Source: Pseudomonadota bacterium (GTDB lineage Bacteria; Pseudomonadota; Gammaproteobacteria; Steroidobacterales; Steroidobacteraceae). From it: DNA of 64,000 nucleotides. The stretch covers positions 59,952-123,951 of the forward strand of contig JAKBCR010000001.1 of the NCBI GenBank assembly GCA_021807675.1, given 5' to 3'. Below, piece after piece: positions 1 through 8,881 of this stretch. How positions within the stretch are numbered: the first letter of the stretch is position 1; the number at the start of each line of letters is the position of its first letter. The position numbers and the translations under genes are program-made. The notes under the pieces were generated by a model. It was not told the origin of the DNA. It did not search any database and saw only the letters and a program-made list of their open reading frames with translations.

Positions 1-37
1 TGCGCATGGCTGATTTCCCCTGCTGTGTGATTTTTTG

Positions 38-115
38 ACGGACGTGACCCGTCCGTATTGTTAGGTAGTTTTCGAAAAAATACAACCCGTCTTTAAGTGG
101 GTCAAAAATCCCACT
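38..115. other. Two small inverted repeats in the leader of the first gene
   Basis: Positions 38-56 form a hairpin with 7-base arms (ACGGACG / CGTCCGT) and a 5-base loop. Positions 96-115 form a second one (AGTGGG / CCCACT). Neither is followed by a run of T on its 3' side, so I do not call them terminators. They flank the FixJ-like box at 62-74 and could be operator or leader elements of the gene at 183. Confidence 0.3.
62..74 (+). promoter_or_regulatory. FixJ-like box upstream of the unknown gene at 183
   Basis: The sequence TAGGTAGTTTTCG resembles the 13-mer TAGGTATGTTCCG found upstream of the FixL-like and FixJ-like genes at 43689 and 48059. It also fits, from memory, the TAxGTAxTTTCC pattern of FixJ-family operators. 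It lies about 110 bases before the ATG at 183. Assignment rests on pattern similarity only. Confidence 0.3.
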
Positions 116-182
116 TTCATCCGTTGCCTCCGGCGGCCCCGCGGGTACCATGCGGAAAGTTTCCTGGGAAGGAGTTGTCGTC

Positions 183-902
183 ATGTTGCATGATGAGAAA
201 ATCGTGGGGTTGAAAGGTCGAGCCCTGAGCCGGGCCTGCTGGCTGCGGCGGGAGATGCTGGAGGGCCTGGCGGAGGTCAATCACCGTTGCCTGGGATTGC
301 TCGCGGAGCAGGCCCTCGCCCCGGGGTCGCAGGGGCAGCCGGGTCTGCGGCAGGTGGGCGAGCTGTGGCGGGCGCTCGATGAGCGCGCCCGCTGGCAGCT
401 GGCTGCCTGCCCGTACCTGCTGGTGGATGCCTGGTTCGGAGAGCCTCAGCGCTGGCAGTGGCTTACCGGCTCGCAGGTCGCCGATGGGCCCCGCGTCCCG
501 CGCGCCTCATTCTTCACCGTGCCCCAGACGGTCGCGGTAGCGCGCACGGTATTCGTGTACGCCTGGTCTATGGCCGTCAACTATCCGGACGGCGCGCGGC
601 TGGTTCTCGGAATTCACCCGCATTGCGCGAGCCTGCTCGCCGCCTGCAACGTATCGCAAGTGCACGAGCTGGCGGAGCGCAATGCCGGATGGCTGCGGCC
701 GCGGTGGCTCAAGCGCGTACTGCTGTGGCGGCAGATGCTGAGGGCCGCGGCGGAGGATGACGGAGTGATGCTGGAGCGCTCGCGCATGCAAGGGCTGCAA
801 ATGCTCGCGGCAGAGGCCTGGGATGCCGCTCACCACGGCCGTTCGGCCGCGTGGAGCGCCGCCTCTTCAGTGGAGCTGCAGCGAGTCGATGAGGCTCCGT
901 AG
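183..902 (+). CDS. Conserved-looking protein of unknown function (239 aa)
   Basis: I do not recognise this protein. The ATG at 183 is chosen because a strong Shine-Dalgarno (GGAAGGAG, 168-175) sits 7 bases before it; an in-frame ATG at 150 lacks one. The protein is mostly alpha-helical in character and rich in Trp, Arg and Leu, with conserved-looking WRALDERARWQLAACPYLLVD and FVYAWSMA stretches in its first half. There is no signal peptide and no clear membrane segment. A FixJ-like box and two hairpins lie upstream, so it may belong to the same regulon as the stress genes after 43 kb. Its last 36 bases overlap the end of the convergent response-regulator gene, which is unusual for unrelated genes. 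Confidence 0.7.
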   Translation: MLHDEKIVGLKGRALSRACWLRREMLEGLAEVNHRCLGLLAEQALAPGSQGQPGLRQVGELWRALDERARWQLAACPYLLVDAWFGEPQRWQWLTGSQVADGPRVPRASFFTVPQTVAVARTVFVYAWSMAVNYPDGARLVLGIHPHCASLLAACNVSQVHELAERNAGWLRPRWLKRVLLWRQMLRAAAEDDGVMLERSRMQGLQMLAAEAWDAAHHGRSAAWSAASSVELQRVDEAP

Positions 903-1271
903 CGCATCGGGTGAAACCGGCTTGACCAGATGATGGTCGATGCCTGCGCGGCGGGATCGCAGGCGATCGTCTTCCTGTCCGTAGCCGGTGATCGCGATGA
1001 GCACGGCGTCCTTGGCCTGCGGCAGCTCACGGAGCCGCTCGGCCACTTCGTAGCCGTCCATCCCTGGCAGCCCGATGTCGAGGAAAACCGCCTCGGGCTG
1101 CCATTGCTCCGCGGTCTCCAGCGCGGTCGGGCCGTCGTATGCGCATGCGACCTCGTGGCCCCACATCTCGAGAAGCATCGACATGCTCTCGGCGGCGTCC
1201 TTGTTGTCGTCGACGACCAGCAATCGACGCTTCGGCGCTGGTCCTCCGCTCCCGTGCCGCGTGAGTGCCAT
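867..1271 (-). CDS. Single-domain response regulator (receiver only)
   Basis: A 134-residue CheY-like receiver without output domain. Conserved residues are visible: the acidic pair D21-D22, phospho-acceptor D65 in VFLDIGLPGMDG, T96 in the AITG motif and K118 in LVKPV. An N-terminal extension of about 15 residues precedes the first strand. A purine-rich stretch (GAGGGGGA) precedes the ATG. It starts 14 bases after the isoaspartyl peptidase stop on the same strand, so the two are probably co-transcribed. No kinase is adjacent, so it probably receives phosphate from a distant hybrid kinase and acts by protein contact. The 3' end overlaps the convergent gene at 183-902. Confidence 0.9.
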   Translation of the reverse strand: MALTRHGSGGPAPKRRLLVVDDNKDAAESMSMLLEMWGHEVACAYDGPTALETAEQWQPEAVFLDIGLPGMDGYEVAERLRELPQAKDAVLIAITGYGQEDDRLRSRRAGIDHHLVKPVSPDALRSLIDSLQLH

Positions 1272-1285
1272 AGGGTGTCCCCCTC

Positions 1286-2194
1286 TCAGTAGATATCGAT
1301 TTGCCGCAGGCCGCTGGAATCGCGGATCCCACGAAACATGCCTTCGGTGCTGAATTCCGTGACCATTCGTCCGCCGCGGTCGATGGCGATGACCCCGCCG
1401 CTGCCGCCCAGCTCACGGATCCTCTGATGCAGCAATTCACATACCGCCTGCCGTAAGGGCAGACCGCGAAACTCCATGGCGGCACAGATGTGGTGGGCGG
1501 CAACCGCACGGATGAAATATTCTCCCTGCCCGGTAGCGGAGACGGCACATACTCCATTCTTCGCGTAAGTTCCGGCCCCTATGATCGGTGAGTCGCCCAC
1601 GCGACCCTGGCGCTTGCTCGTCATCCCACCCGTGGAGGTCGCGGCGGCGAGATCGCCCGCCGCATCGAGCGCGACCGCGCCAACGGTCCCTTGCGAGGAG
1701 GGAACGAGTTCCGAGATCACCCTGCCGGTGCGCTCGCTCTCGAGCTGGGCTTGTCGTTCCTCAGTGCGGAAGTAGGCATTCGGCACGAGCGCCAGCCCCT
1801 CCTCGAGCGCGAATTCCTCCGCACCCGCCCCGACCAGCAGCACGTGCCGGGATTTCTCCATCACTCGCCGCGCGAGCTCGATCGGATTGCGCACGTGCCG
1901 CACGGCCGCCACGGCGCCCGCCCGCTGCTCTCGCCCTTCCATGATGGCGGCATCGAGCTCGGCGGCCCCTTCGCGGCTGAGCGCGGCGCCCCGTCCGGCA
2001 TTGAACAGCGGATCGTCCTCCAGCGTGCGGACCGCGGTGGTGACCGCATCGAGGCTCGAGCCGCCCTTCTCGAGCGCGGCGTAACCCAGGTCGAGGGCGG
2101 CTGCGAGCCCGGCGCGGTATTGCCGCTCGCGCTGCGCCGAAAGCGTGTCTCGCGGTACCGCGCCGGCGCCGCCGTGGATCGCGATCGAGTACAT
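1286..2194 (-). CDS. iaaA: Isoaspartyl peptidase / L-asparaginase (Ntn hydrolase)
   Basis: A 302-residue plant-type asparaginase that cleaves beta-aspartyl dipeptides and asparagine. The family makes one chain that cuts itself before a threonine, which then becomes the N-terminal nucleophile. Here that threonine is in SQGTVGAVALD, near residue 171. The N-terminal HGGAGA motif and the TSTGG and GDSPIIGAGTYA motifs of the substrate pocket are present. The start at 2194 (MYSIAIHGGAG) fits the family; the frame stays open further upstream only because of GC bias. It is divergent from pyruvate carboxylase with a 64-base gap and is followed by a receiver gene 14 bases downstream, an odd pairing. 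Confidence 0.93.
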   Translation of the reverse strand: MYSIAIHGGAGAVPRDTLSAQRERQYRAGLAAALDLGYAALEKGGSSLDAVTTAVRTLEDDPLFNAGRGAALSREGAAELDAAIMEGREQRAGAVAAVRHVRNPIELARRVMEKSRHVLLVGAGAEEFALEEGLALVPNAYFRTEERQAQLESERTGRVISELVPSSQGTVGAVALDAAGDLAAATSTGGMTSKRQGRVGDSPIIGAGTYAKNGVCAVSATGQGEYFIRAVAAHHICAAMEFRGLPLRQAVCELLHQRIRELGGSGGVIAIDRGGRMVTEFSTEGMFRGIRDSSGLRQIDIY

Positions 2195-2258
2195 GGAAGA
2201 GTCCCGGAAGACGATATGATCCCAGTAGATATTACCGGTGAAAAGGGTGAAGGTTCTC

Positions 2259-5200
2259 ATGCCGCAGCGGATCCGAAGCATCCTGGTCGCCAACCGGGGC
2301 GAGATCGCCATTCGTGTCATGCGGGCTGCGAACGAGCTCGGCCTGCGAACGGTGGCCATCTACTCGCAGGAGGACCGCTTCTCGCTCCATCGCACCAAGG
2401 CGGACGAGGCGTACCTGGTCGGGCGCGGCAAGGGGCCCGTCGAGGCGTACCTCGACATCGAGGACATCCTGCGCATCGCGCACGAGGCCCGGGTGGATGC
2501 CATTCATCCCGGGTACGGGTTCCTCTCCGAGAACCCGCAGTTCGCGCAGGGCTGCCTGGCTGCCGGAATCCTCTTCGTCGGGCCGAGGCCCGAGACCATG
2601 CGCACGCTCGGCAACAAGGTGGCGGCGCGCAATCTCGCCAGCGCCGCCGGGGTGCCGGTGATGCCTGCGACTGCACCGCTGCCTGAGAGTCTGGAAGAGT
2701 GCTTGCGGCGTGCGCACGAGATCGGCTACCCGGTGATGCTCAAGGCGAGTTGGGGAGGCGGCGGGCGGGGGATGCGAGTCGTCGAGAGCGACGCGCAGCT
2801 CTCGGAGCTGCTGCCCGTAGCGCGCCGGGAAGCGAAGGCGGCGTTCGGGAACGATGAGGTCTATCTCGAGAAGCTCGTGCTTCGCGCGCGGCACGTGGAG
2901 GTACAGATCCTGGGTGATGCGCATGGCGGGCTGGTGCATCTTTATGAGCGCGACTGCACGGTGCAGCGGCGCAACCAGAAGGTGGTGGAGCGCGCGCCCG
3001 CGGTGTTTTTGAGCGATGGGCAGCGGGCGCAGCTTTGCGAGGCGGCGCTTGCCATCGGCCGGGCCGCCAATTACCTCAATGCCGGCACGGTGGAGTTCCT
3101 GCAGGACGCCGATTCCGGCAAGTTCTATTTCATCGAGGTCAACCCGCGCATCCAGGTCGAGCACACGGTCACCGAGTGCGCGACCGGGATCGACATCGTG
3201 AAGGCGCAGATCCACATCGCCGAGGGCGCCCGGCTCGGCACGGCCGAAAGCGGCGTGCCGCCGCAGGGAGAGATCCGGATCGGGGCGCACGCACTGCAGT
3301 GCCGCGTGACCACCGAAGACCCGGAAAACAACTTCATTCCCGATTACGGCAAGATCACGGCCTACCGCAGCCCCGCAGGGTTCGGCGTGCGCCTGGATGC
3401 CGGCACCGCGTATACCGGGGCGATCATCACCCGATCCTATGATTCCCTGCTGGTGAAGGTCACCGTCTGGGCTCCGACCGCGGAGGAGTCCATCGCCCGC
3501 ATGCACCGGGCGCTGTGGGAGTTTCGCATCCGCGGGGTGGTCACCAACCTGCGCTTTCTCGATCAGGTCATCACCCACCCGCGGTTTGCGCAGGGCGAGT
3601 ACACCACCCGCTTCATCGATGAGACCCCCGAGCTCTTCCGCTGGCCGCGCAAGCGCGACCGGGCCACGCGTATCCTCACCTACATCGGCGAGACGATCGT
3701 CAATGGCAACCCGGAGACCCGCGGCCGCCCGCGCCCGGTGAGACTCGAGACGCCGAAGCTCCCGCAGGTGGCGCTCAGCGATCCGCCGCCCGGTACCCGG
3801 CAGAAGCTCAAGGAGCTGGGGCCCGAGCGCTTCGCGCAATGGATGCTGGCGCAGGAGCGGGTGCTGCTCACGGACACGACCTTGCGTGATGCGCACCAGT
3901 CGCTGCTCGCGACGCGCATGCGCACCATCGACATGACCGCCATCGCGCCTTACTACGCGAGCCTCGCGCCTGAGCTCTTCTCGCTCGAGTGCTGGGGCGG
4001 GGCGACCTTCGATGTGGCCATGCGGTTTTTGAAGGAAGACCCCTGGCACCGCCTGACCCTGCTGCGCGAGCGGGTACCGAATCTACTGCTTCAGATGCTG
4101 CTGCGGTCGGCCAATGCCGTCGGCTACGCCAACTATCCCGACAACGTGGTGCAGTTCTTCATCGCGCGCGCCGCGGAGCGCGGGATCGATGTCTTTCGCA
4201 TCTTCGACTCGCTGAATTGGGTCGAGAACATGGCTCTGCCCATCGAGGCGGTGCTCAAGTCGGGCAAGCTCTGCGAGGCTGCGATCTGCTACACCGGGAA
4301 CCTGAGCGATCCACGGGAGAGAAAATACACGCTGGATTACTACCTGAAGCTCGCGCGCGAGCTCAAGGCGGCAGGGACCCACGTGCTCGGCATCAAGGAC
4401 ATGGCGGGATTGTGCCGTCCGCGCGCCGCGTTCACGCTGGTGAAGGCGCTGAAGGACGAGATAGGCCTCCCGGTGCATTTTCATACCCACGACACCAGCG
4501 GTATCGCCGCCGCCAGCGTTCTCGCCGCGGTCGAGGCCGGCGCCGATGCGGTCGATGGGGCCATCGATGCGATGAGCGGGCTGACATCCCAGCCCAATCT
4601 CGGCTCGCTCGTCGAGGCGCTGCGCCATGGGCCGCGAGACGCCGGCCTCGACCCGGCGAAGCTGCGGCTGCTCTCCTCCTACTGGGAGCAGGTGCGTACG
4701 CTCTATGCGGCATTCGAGAGCGACATCCGCTCCGGCGCGTCGGAGGTCTACGTACACGGGATGCCTGGCGGGCAGTACACCAATCTGCGCGAGCAGGCGC
4801 GCTCGTTGGGGATTGACAACGCACACTGGCCGGACGTCGCCCAGGCGTACGCGGACGTCAATGAGATGTTTGGCGACATCGTCAAAGTGACTCCGACGTC
4901 GAAGGTCGTAGGGGACCTGGCGCTCCTCATGGTGACGAGTGGGCTCACGCGCAAGCAGGTGCTCGATCCCCAAGTGGACGTGCCGTTCCCGCAGTCCGTG
5001 GTGCAGCTCTTTCGCGGTGACCTCGGCCAACCCTACGGCGGCTTTCCCGAGGCGCTGCAAAGAAAGGTGCTGAAAGGCACCGCGCCGCTCACGGAGCGAC
5101 CGGGTGCGCAGATGCCGCCGGTCGACCTCGCGGCCGAGCGCGCCAAGATCCAACAGAAACTCTCCCGCCCGGTCACCGACGACGATCTGGCCTCATACCT

Positions 5201-5705
5201 GATGTATCCGCGTGTGTGGCTCGATTACGCCGCTGAGCGAGCACAGTATGGTGACGTCGGCATTCTGCCGAGCGCGGTGTTCTTCTACGGCATGGAGCCA
5301 GGCCAGGAAGTGACCGTGGAGCTCGAGCGTGGAAAGACGCTCATTGTGCGCTATGTGACCTCCAGCGAGACTCACGAGGACGGTACCCGGACCGTTTTCT
5401 TCGAGCTCAACGGTCAGCCGCGCTCGGTGCGCGTTCCCGACCGCAGCCAGATCGCCAAGCGCCCGCCGCAGCGCAAGGCGGAGGCCGGGAACCCCAAGCA
5501 GGTCGGCGCGCCGATGCCGGGGACTCTCGCCACGATCGCCGTGGCGGTCGGCCGCAAGGTGGCTCGCGGTGACCTGCTCGCCACGCTCGAGGCGATGAAG
5601 ATGGAGACCGCCGTGCGCGCGGAGGTCGACGGAGAGGTGACGGAGGTGCTGGTCGCCCCGGGACAGCAGGTGGATGCGAAGGATCTGCTGATCGTGTTGG
5701 GTTGA
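2259..5705 (+). CDS. pyc: Pyruvate carboxylase, single-chain
   Basis: A 1148-residue biotin enzyme that makes oxaloacetate from pyruvate, bicarbonate and ATP (anaplerosis). Domains in order: biotin carboxylase (about 1-450, starting with ILVANRGEIAIR, ATP grasp glycine loop SWGGGGRGM), carboxyltransferase (about 530-800, starting LLTDTTLRDAHQS), the PYC/OADA C-terminal region, and a biotinyl domain whose lysine is K1114 in EAMKMET. The length matches full-length homotetrameric PYC. The ATG at 2259 has an AAGG Shine-Dalgarno 5 bases upstream; a GTG at 2238 is a less likely alternative. The stop lies 12 bases from the end of convergent ilvA. Many gammaproteobacteria lack this form and use PEP carboxylase; ppsA at 58.6 kb would complement it. 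Confidence 0.97.
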   Translation: MPQRIRSILVANRGEIAIRVMRAANELGLRTVAIYSQEDRFSLHRTKADEAYLVGRGKGPVEAYLDIEDILRIAHEARVDAIHPGYGFLSENPQFAQGCLAAGILFVGPRPETMRTLGNKVAARNLASAAGVPVMPATAPLPESLEECLRRAHEIGYPVMLKASWGGGGRGMRVVESDAQLSELLPVARREAKAAFGNDEVYLEKLVLRARHVEVQILGDAHGGLVHLYERDCTVQRRNQKVVERAPAVFLSDGQRAQLCEAALAIGRAANYLNAGTVEFLQDADSGKFYFIEVNPRIQVEHTVTECATGIDIVKAQIHIAEGARLGTAESGVPPQGEIRIGAHALQCRVTTEDPENNFIPDYGKITAYRSPAGFGVRLDAGTAYTGAIITRSYDSLLVKVTVWAPTAEESIARMHRALWEFRIRGVVTNLRFLDQVITHPRFAQGEYTTRFIDETPELFRWPRKRDRATRILTYIGETIVNGNPETRGRPRPVRLETPKLPQVALSDPPPGTRQKLKELGPERFAQWMLAQERVLLTDTTLRDAHQSLLATRMRTIDMTAIAPYYASLAPELFSLECWGGATFDVAMRFLKEDPWHRLTLLRERVPNLLLQMLLRSANAVGYANYPDNVVQFFIARAAERGIDVFRIFDSLNWVENMALPIEAVLKSGKLCEAAICYTGNLSDPRERKYTLDYYLKLARELKAAGTHVLGIKDMAGLCRPRAAFTLVKALKDEIGLPVHFHTHDTSGIAAASVLAAVEAGADAVDGAIDAMSGLTSQPNLGSLVEALRHGPRDAGLDPAKLRLLSSYWEQVRTLYAAFESDIRSGASEVYVHGMPGGQYTNLREQARSLGIDNAHWPDVAQAYADVNEMFGDIVKVTPTSKVVGDLALLMVTSGLTRKQVLDPQVDVPFPQSVVQLFRGDLGQPYGGFPEALQRKVLKGTAPLTERPGAQMPPVDLAAERAKIQQKLSRPVTDDDLASYLMYPRVWLDYAAERAQYGDVGILPSAVFFYGMEPGQEVTVELERGKTLIVRYVTSSETHEDGTRTVFFELNGQPRSVRVPDRSQIAKRPPQRKAEAGNPKQVGAPMPGTLATIAVAVGRKVARGDLLATLEAMKMETAVRAEVDGEVTEVLVAPGQQVDAKDLLIVLG

Positions 5706-5717
5706 TGCGCTGCCCTC

Positions 5718-7235
5718 TCAAGCTCCCAGGAACATACGGTAGGCCGGATTGTCCGTTTCCTCCGCGTATGCGTAGTGCAGCTCGTTGAGATGCTGCAGGA
5801 AATCCGGGCGCTCGGCCGAAGGCACCTGGATCCCCGCCAGTACGCGGCCGTAGTCCGAGCCGTGGTTGCGATAGTGGAAGAGGCTGATGTTCCAGCGGCC
5901 GCCCACGGCCTGAAGGAACCTGAGCAGCGCCCCCGGACGCTCCGGAAATTCGAAGCGATAGAGCAGCTCGTCGCGGATGCCGCGGGCATGCCCACCGACC
6001 ATGTAGCGTACGTGGAGCTTCGCCATCTCGTTGTCGGTCATGTCGGTGACCGTGTAGCCGGCGGCGCGCAGGGCGTGTACCACCGCGTCCTTCTCCGGCC
6101 GGCCCTGAGCGAGCCCGAAGCTCACGAATATCCGCGCAGCCTGATCGCTCTCGTAGCGGTAGTTGAATTCGGTGACGCTGCGGTTGCCCAGCGCTTCGCA
6201 GAAGCGCAGGAAGCTGCCCGGCCGCTCCGGAATGGCGACCGCGAGCAGGGCCTCCCGCTCTCCACCGAGATCGGCGCGCTCGGCCACGTGCCGCAGGCGG
6301 TCGAAGTTGATGTTGGCGCCACTGTTGATCGCCACGACACGCTTGTCCCGCCAGCCCTCGCGGGCGATGTATTTCTTCAGCCCCGCCACCGCCAGCGCGC
6401 CGGCGGGCTCCACGATGGAGCGGGTGTCCTCGAAGACGTCCTGAATGGCAGCGCAGATCTCGTCCGTGTCGAGCAGCACGATCTCATCGACATGGGCGCG
6501 GCATAGGGAGAACGTCTCCTCCCCCACCCGTTTGACCGCGACGCCGTCGGCGAATACTCCGACTCTGTCCAGGGTGACACGCCGTCCCGCCTTGAGGGAC
6601 TCGTACATACCGGCGGCATCCTCCGGCTCCACCCCGATGATGCGGATGTTGGGATAGAGATACTTCACGTACACCGCGATCCCGGAGATGAGGCCGCCGC
6701 CCCCCACCGGCACGAAGATCGCATCGAGATTGCCGCCCGTCTGACGCAGCAGCTCGACGCCGATCGTGCCCTGGCCCGCGATGACGTCCGGATCGTCGAA
6801 GGGATGCACGAAAACGAGATTGCGCTCCCGAGCGAGCTCCAGTGCGCGCTCGAGCGCCGTGTCGTAGTCGTCCCCGTGCAGCACGACCTCGCCGCCGAGG
6901 TCGATGACGGCCTGCACCTTGATCCGAGGCGTCGTGCTCGGCATTACGATCGCCGCCGCAATGCCCCGCCGCCGGGCGGACAACGCCACGCCTTGCGCAT
7001 GATTGCCCGCCGAGGCGCAGACCACTCCGCGCTTTGCCGCCGAGTCCGACAGATGCGCGATGCGGTTGTAGGCGCCGCGCAGCTTGAACGAGAACACCGG
7101 CTGCAGGTCTTCGCGCTTCAGCAGTATGTGGTTGCCCAATCGCCGGGAGAGGCGCGGCGCCTCCTCCAGAGGCGACTCGATCGCGACGTCGTAAACGCGA
7201 GCCTTGAGAATCCGCTCGATGTAAGGACTGGCCAT
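5718..7235 (-). CDS. ilvA: Threonine ammonia-lyase, biosynthetic
   Basis: A 505-residue PLP enzyme that deaminates threonine to 2-oxobutanoate, the first step of isoleucine synthesis. The PLP lysine is K51 in VFSFKLRGAYN, and the glycine loop VGGGGLISG is present. Two C-terminal ACT-like regulatory domains (about 330-505) match the isoleucine-inhibited biosynthetic form. It is not in an operon with the acetolactate synthase genes at 11.9-14.4 kb, which act in the same pathway. Its 3' end faces pyc. A long hairpin-rich repeat lies upstream of its start. Confidence 0.97.
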   Translation of the reverse strand: MASPYIERILKARVYDVAIESPLEEAPRLSRRLGNHILLKREDLQPVFSFKLRGAYNRIAHLSDSAAKRGVVCASAGNHAQGVALSARRRGIAAAIVMPSTTPRIKVQAVIDLGGEVVLHGDDYDTALERALELARERNLVFVHPFDDPDVIAGQGTIGVELLRQTGGNLDAIFVPVGGGGLISGIAVYVKYLYPNIRIIGVEPEDAAGMYESLKAGRRVTLDRVGVFADGVAVKRVGEETFSLCRAHVDEIVLLDTDEICAAIQDVFEDTRSIVEPAGALAVAGLKKYIAREGWRDKRVVAINSGANINFDRLRHVAERADLGGEREALLAVAIPERPGSFLRFCEALGNRSVTEFNYRYESDQAARIFVSFGLAQGRPEKDAVVHALRAAGYTVTDMTDNEMAKLHVRYMVGGHARGIRDELLYRFEFPERPGALLRFLQAVGGRWNISLFHYRNHGSDYGRVLAGIQVPSAERPDFLQHLNELHYAYAEETDNPAYRMFLGA

Positions 7236-7255
7236 GGCGCCAGCTTAACGAATTC

Positions 7256-7515
7256 CCTCGAGTAGTTCCCCATCGACCGGCGGTCGACCCCGAAACATGA
7301 AGCGGTACACGAAATCGCACCCAGGCACAGGGGTTCGCCGCATGCGGCGAACGGGTGGCCAGGGAGGGACACCCTGGGCTTGCGCGGAGCATGGAATGCG
7401 CAGCGCAATGTGCCCCGCCGCCGCAGGTGGTGGAGCCTCGAGCAAAAAACCGCGCTTTTTGCTCGAGGCGCGCTGGGCCGGCCACGATGGCCGGATCCAG
7501 CGCTCGAACATGATC
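7256..7515. repeat. Modular palindromic repeat, copy 1
   Basis: It contains a perfect 20-base palindrome GTTCGCCGCATGCGGCGAAC (7333-7352), a CCAGGG/CCCTGG hairpin (7359-7377) and a long hairpin at 7435-7469 with GCCTCGAGCAAAAA arms. It ends with GGATCCAGCGCT. The same blocks recur, in the same or opposite orientation, near 34.0, 44.1 and 50.7 kb. Short frames through it are not credible genes. Confidence 0.8.
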
Positions 7516-7729
7516 AATGATGATCGGATACGGGCCTCTCCACGATCGGCGGCCGCGTGCTGCCCGCCCTCTGCCGCGCGTGGATCTGCGCGGCCTCCGT
7601 CTGCGAAGGCGGCGCCTCGGGCAGCTCACGACCCGAAAGGGCGGCCGATCCGGATACTTCTGCAGCAGATGACGGTGGACGAGGTCGCGCACTGGACGCG
7701 AGCCATCGAAGATGGCCGATAGGCTCCGG
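7516..7729. other. Non-coding gap, nothing recognised
   Basis: Between the repeat and the end of the hydrolase-like gene I find no gene with a ribosome binding site, no RNA motif and no clear promoter. A short arginine-rich frame on the minus strand is typical of GC-biased chance coding. Confidence 0.4.
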
Positions 7730-8587
7730 CTAACGAAGGAAAGCTTCCACAGCCCGGGCGGCAGCCTCGGGTGCCGTCTCGAAGAGCGAAGCGCCATGCT
7801 CGGGCAGCTCGACCAGTCTGGCGCGCGCAGGCAAGTCACGGCCCTGGCTATTGTTGGTTGCGACTTCTCCGCGCAGACGCAGCACGAGGAGCGGTACGCT
7901 GAGCTGCGCCAGTCGTGGGAGCAGGGGATAGACGCGCTCCGCCGCGGCAGCCGCCGCGGCCTGAGTGCCGTTGCGCAGTCGCTCCACCAGAGTGGCAGTG
8001 ACGACTTGCGGCGAGGCACCCGCCCCGGAGTATGCCGCCGCCCGACGCCATTCCTCCAGCAAGTGGCTGCCGTCCGCTGCCGGAGCCTTCTGCGGCTCTG
8101 TCTCGACGATCTCCGGGGGAGGTGAGACCAGCACCAGACGCCGCGCTTGGGCGGGTCGCGTGGCCGCCAGCTCGGCGGCTACGAGAGCGCCAAACCCCTG
8201 GCCGAGCAGATCGATGTGGCGCAACCTCATGGCATCGAGAAAGTCACCCAGGGCAGCCGCATGCTCGGTCACCCCCCCTCGTGTGGAGGGCGGATCGGAC
8301 GCGCCGAAGCCGGGCAGGTCGGGGGCAAAAACCGAGCGCCCGATCCCAGCGACCGCAAGGAAGCCCTCGAATATCCGCCCGGAGAGCGGGCTTGGATGCA
8401 AACAGAGAAGGGGGGTGCCTTCCTCGAAGCCGCCTCCGGAGGGGATCGCGTTGAGAACGTGCAGCTGCCCGTAGCGGCATTCGAAGTAGCCGCGGCGCAG
8501 GCGTGGGGCTCCCGTTGCGCTCGATTTCGCGCTGCCGGGTCGTCGGGAGGGCATCGCCGGGGGGCGGGAGGAGGGTGCTTTAGGCAT
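7730..8587 (-). CDS. Alpha/beta-hydrolase-fold protein lacking the nucleophile serine
   Basis: A 285-residue alpha/beta-hydrolase homologue. The oxyanion region (LCLHPSPLSG), the PDLPGFGASD strand-turn and a C-terminal PEHGASLFE histidine are all family-like. At the nucleophile elbow, however, the usual GxSxG reads G129-Q-G131-F-G133: the serine position is glycine. I checked this on the DNA (GGC CAG GGG TTT GGC). The protein is therefore probably not a serine hydrolase, or it uses other chemistry. The start at 8587 (MPKAPSS) is the first plausible ATG, with a weak binding site; a second ATG lies 11 codons inside. It is divergent from the lipoprotein gene with a 54-base gap. Confidence 0.8.
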   Translation of the reverse strand: MPKAPSSRPPAMPSRRPGSAKSSATGAPRLRRGYFECRYGQLHVLNAIPSGGGFEEGTPLLCLHPSPLSGRIFEGFLAVAGIGRSVFAPDLPGFGASDPPSTRGGVTEHAAALGDFLDAMRLRHIDLLGQGFGALVAAELAATRPAQARRLVLVSPPPEIVETEPQKAPAADGSHLLEEWRRAAAYSGAGASPQVVTATLVERLRNGTQAAAAAAAERVYPLLPRLAQLSVPLLVLRLRGEVATNNSQGRDLPARARLVELPEHGASLFETAPEAAARAVEAFLR

Positions 8588-8641
8588 GGTGGCAAGCCAG
8601 ATTGTGCCGCAGCGGTGGTTAGGGGTTAAGCTATTCGCATA

Positions 8642-8869
8642 ATGCGCGCCATGGTGAAGCCGCTGGCTCTGCTGGTTACTCTCCTCTCGCTGGCCGGTTG
8701 CGGCCTGGCCGAGACCGGTGCTACGGCCGCCGCCAGTGCCGCCTCTGCCGCGCAGCAGGCGAAGCAGGCGCGCGCGACCGAGGCGCGGATCCAGCAGCAG
8801 ATCAATGCCGCGTACCAGGAGGATGCGGCACGGCGCAAGGCGGCCGAGGCGCAGGCCGAGGGTCAGTAA
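8642..8869 (+). CDS. Small lipoprotein
   Basis: A 75-residue protein with a lipoprotein signal peptide: two basic residues, a leucine-rich core and lipobox LAGC, with Cys near residue 20. The mature part is Ala-, Gln- and charge-rich, low in complexity and probably helical (ARATEARIQQQINAAYQ). This is a typical small outer-membrane-anchored lipoprotein of unknown role. A second ATG at 8651 is an alternative start. It ends 12 bases before the oxidoreductase gene on the same strand, so they may share a transcript. Confidence 0.75.
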   Translation: MRAMVKPLALLVTLLSLAGCGLAETGATAAASAASAAQQAKQARATEARIQQQINAAYQEDAARRKAAEAQAEGQ

Positions 8870-8881
8870 GCGAATAGACCA

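Noticed and set aside
38..56. Intrinsic terminator at the left edge
   Set aside because: The T run is on the 5' side of the hairpin, not the 3' side, on the plus strand, and the minus strand has an A run.
2232..5153. Long open frames on the minus strand opposite pyruvate carboxylase
   Set aside because: They mirror the codon bias of pyc, have Arg/Leu/Asp-rich composition, no binding site and no family motif.
5730..5745. FixJ-type motif (GGAACATACGG) near 5.7 kb
   Set aside because: It lies inside the 3' end of ilvA coding sequence and not upstream of any gene, so probably chance.
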